From Burkholderiales bacterium (GTDB taxonomy: Bacteria; Pseudomonadota; Gammaproteobacteria; Burkholderiales; Burkholderiaceae_C), in NCBI GenBank assembly GCA_947474415.1, contig CANJKD010000148.1, positions 1 to 6,435 of the forward strand: 6,435 nucleotides of DNA, in the 5' to 3' direction. The notes under the pieces were generated by a model, which was not told where the DNA came from, searched no databases, and saw only the letters and a list, made by a program, of their open reading frames with translations. A program made the translations under genes and the position numbers. Positions 6,060-6,435 of the stretch are shown here, piece by piece. How positions within the stretch are numbered: the stretch's first letter is position 1; every line of letters begins with the position of its first letter.

Positions 6060-6095
6060 GTTTGCGACATTCCCGCCACCAGGGGTCACGCAAAC
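6060..6095. repeat. Inverted repeat in the SirB1-like / hda gap
   Basis: GTTTGCG (6060-6066) and CGCAAAC (6089-6095) are perfectly complementary, with a 22-base centre that can add a short CCC/GGG pairing. There is no T-run after it, so it is not a standard terminator. It lies in the 85-base gap before hda and could be a protein-binding dyad or an mRNA hairpin. Confidence 0.45.
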
Positions 6096-6129
6096 TGGCA
6101 ACGTCGCATTGGCCGGAGACAAGGGGGCC

Positions 6130-6435
6130 ATGAAGCAGATCCCGTTGGCCATCGGCGTCGCCACCCGGCGCAGCTTCGAGAATTTCCTGCCTGGCGCCAA
6201 CGAGCCGGCGATCTCGCATCTTCGTGCCCTGAGCGCGCAGAGTACGCAAACCGCGCATTGGGCGCCGGTCTACCTGTGGGGCGGCAGCGGCAGCGGCAAG
6301 ACGCATCTGCTGCAGGCACTCGTGAACCACGGCGAGCAGCAAGGCGCGCGCGCCGGTTGGTTCAACGCCCATGACCCCGCACCCTGGCCCCTCGACGAGG
6401 CCTGGGCGCTGATCGTGATCGACGGCTGCGATGCG
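6130..6435 (+). CDS. hda: DnaA regulatory inactivator Hda, N-terminal 102 residues (gene cut by window edge)
   Basis: Hda is a DnaA-like AAA+ protein that, with the DNA-loaded sliding clamp, stimulates ATP hydrolysis by DnaA and so limits re-initiation of replication. The visible 102 residues begin MKQIPLAIG, where Q3-I-P-L resembles the N-terminal clamp-binding box of Hda. Next come SFENFLPGAN (15-24), equivalent to the DnaA-type F-x-N-F-x-x-G segment, a Walker A motif GGSGSGKT (51-58) followed by HLLQA, and the Walker B start ALIVID (93-98). The short N-terminus without a DnaA domain I, and the clamp box, distinguish it from DnaA. Unlike my recollection of E. coli Hda, whose P-loop is degenerate, this one is canonical. 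The ATG at 6130 is preceded by AAGGGGG two bases upstream, with a GGAG further back. The C-terminal half lies beyond the window. Confidence 0.92.
   Translation, partial: MKQIPLAIGVATRRSFENFLPGANEPAISHLRALSAQSTQTAHWAPVYLWGGSGSGKTHLLQALVNHGEQQGARAGWFNAHDPAPWPLDEAWALIVIDGCDA

Noticed and set aside
6041..6132. Short open frame starting at the ATGA that overlaps the SirB1-like stop
   Set aside because: It is only 30 codons, has no ribosome site, ends on the hda start, and has no coding character. The ATGA is probably coincidental, though a tiny coupled leader peptide cannot be excluded.
1..6435. Search for mobile elements, CRISPR arrays, toxin-antitoxin pairs, tRNAs or a novel defence system
   Set aside because: Nothing supports any of these. 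The window is densely packed with housekeeping genes of uniform composition and no repeats of the required type.

Overview
The window comes from a GC-rich bacterial chromosome, most likely a betaproteobacterium of the order Burkholderiales. The evidence for that is the protein sequences (a DUF3579 protein, a 102-residue S20 starting [10 protein letters not shown], an Hda with a canonical P-loop) and the order argD-argF / DUF3579 / rpsT / murJ / SirB1-like / hda, which I recall from that group. The genus cannot be fixed from this sequence. Base and codon use look uniform, and I see no transposase, integrase, phage gene, CRISPR array, tRNA or rRNA. This is an ordinary core-chromosome region. I did not find a new defence or mobile system, and the findings are mostly regulatory details and residue-level oddities.

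Left part (1-2496, minus strand): a three-gene arginine cluster read right to left. argD (acetylornithine aminotransferase) overlaps argF (ornithine carbamoyltransferase) through an ATGA stop-start. After a 37-base gap comes the first 106 codons of a calcineurin-like metallophosphoesterase that runs off the left edge. A plausible sigma-70 promoter and a hairpin-bearing leader lie upstream of argD.

Middle (2497-3578): a 234-base divergent intergenic region separates argD from a plus-strand DUF3579 gene of unknown function. That gene converges on minus-strand rpsT, and one strong symmetric hairpin with T-runs on both sides can terminate both. rpsT has a good extended -10 promoter, back to back with a TATAAT-type promoter for murJ.

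Right part (3579-6435, plus strand): murJ (lipid II flippase), nine bases later a SirB1-family transglutaminase-like gene that may have its own leaderless promoter overlapping the end of murJ, and then, after an 85-base gap containing an inverted repeat, the first 102 codons of hda (DnaA regulatory inactivator). The genes cover arginine synthesis, ribosome assembly, cell-wall precursor export and control of replication initiation. They look like neighbouring housekeeping units rather than one pathway.
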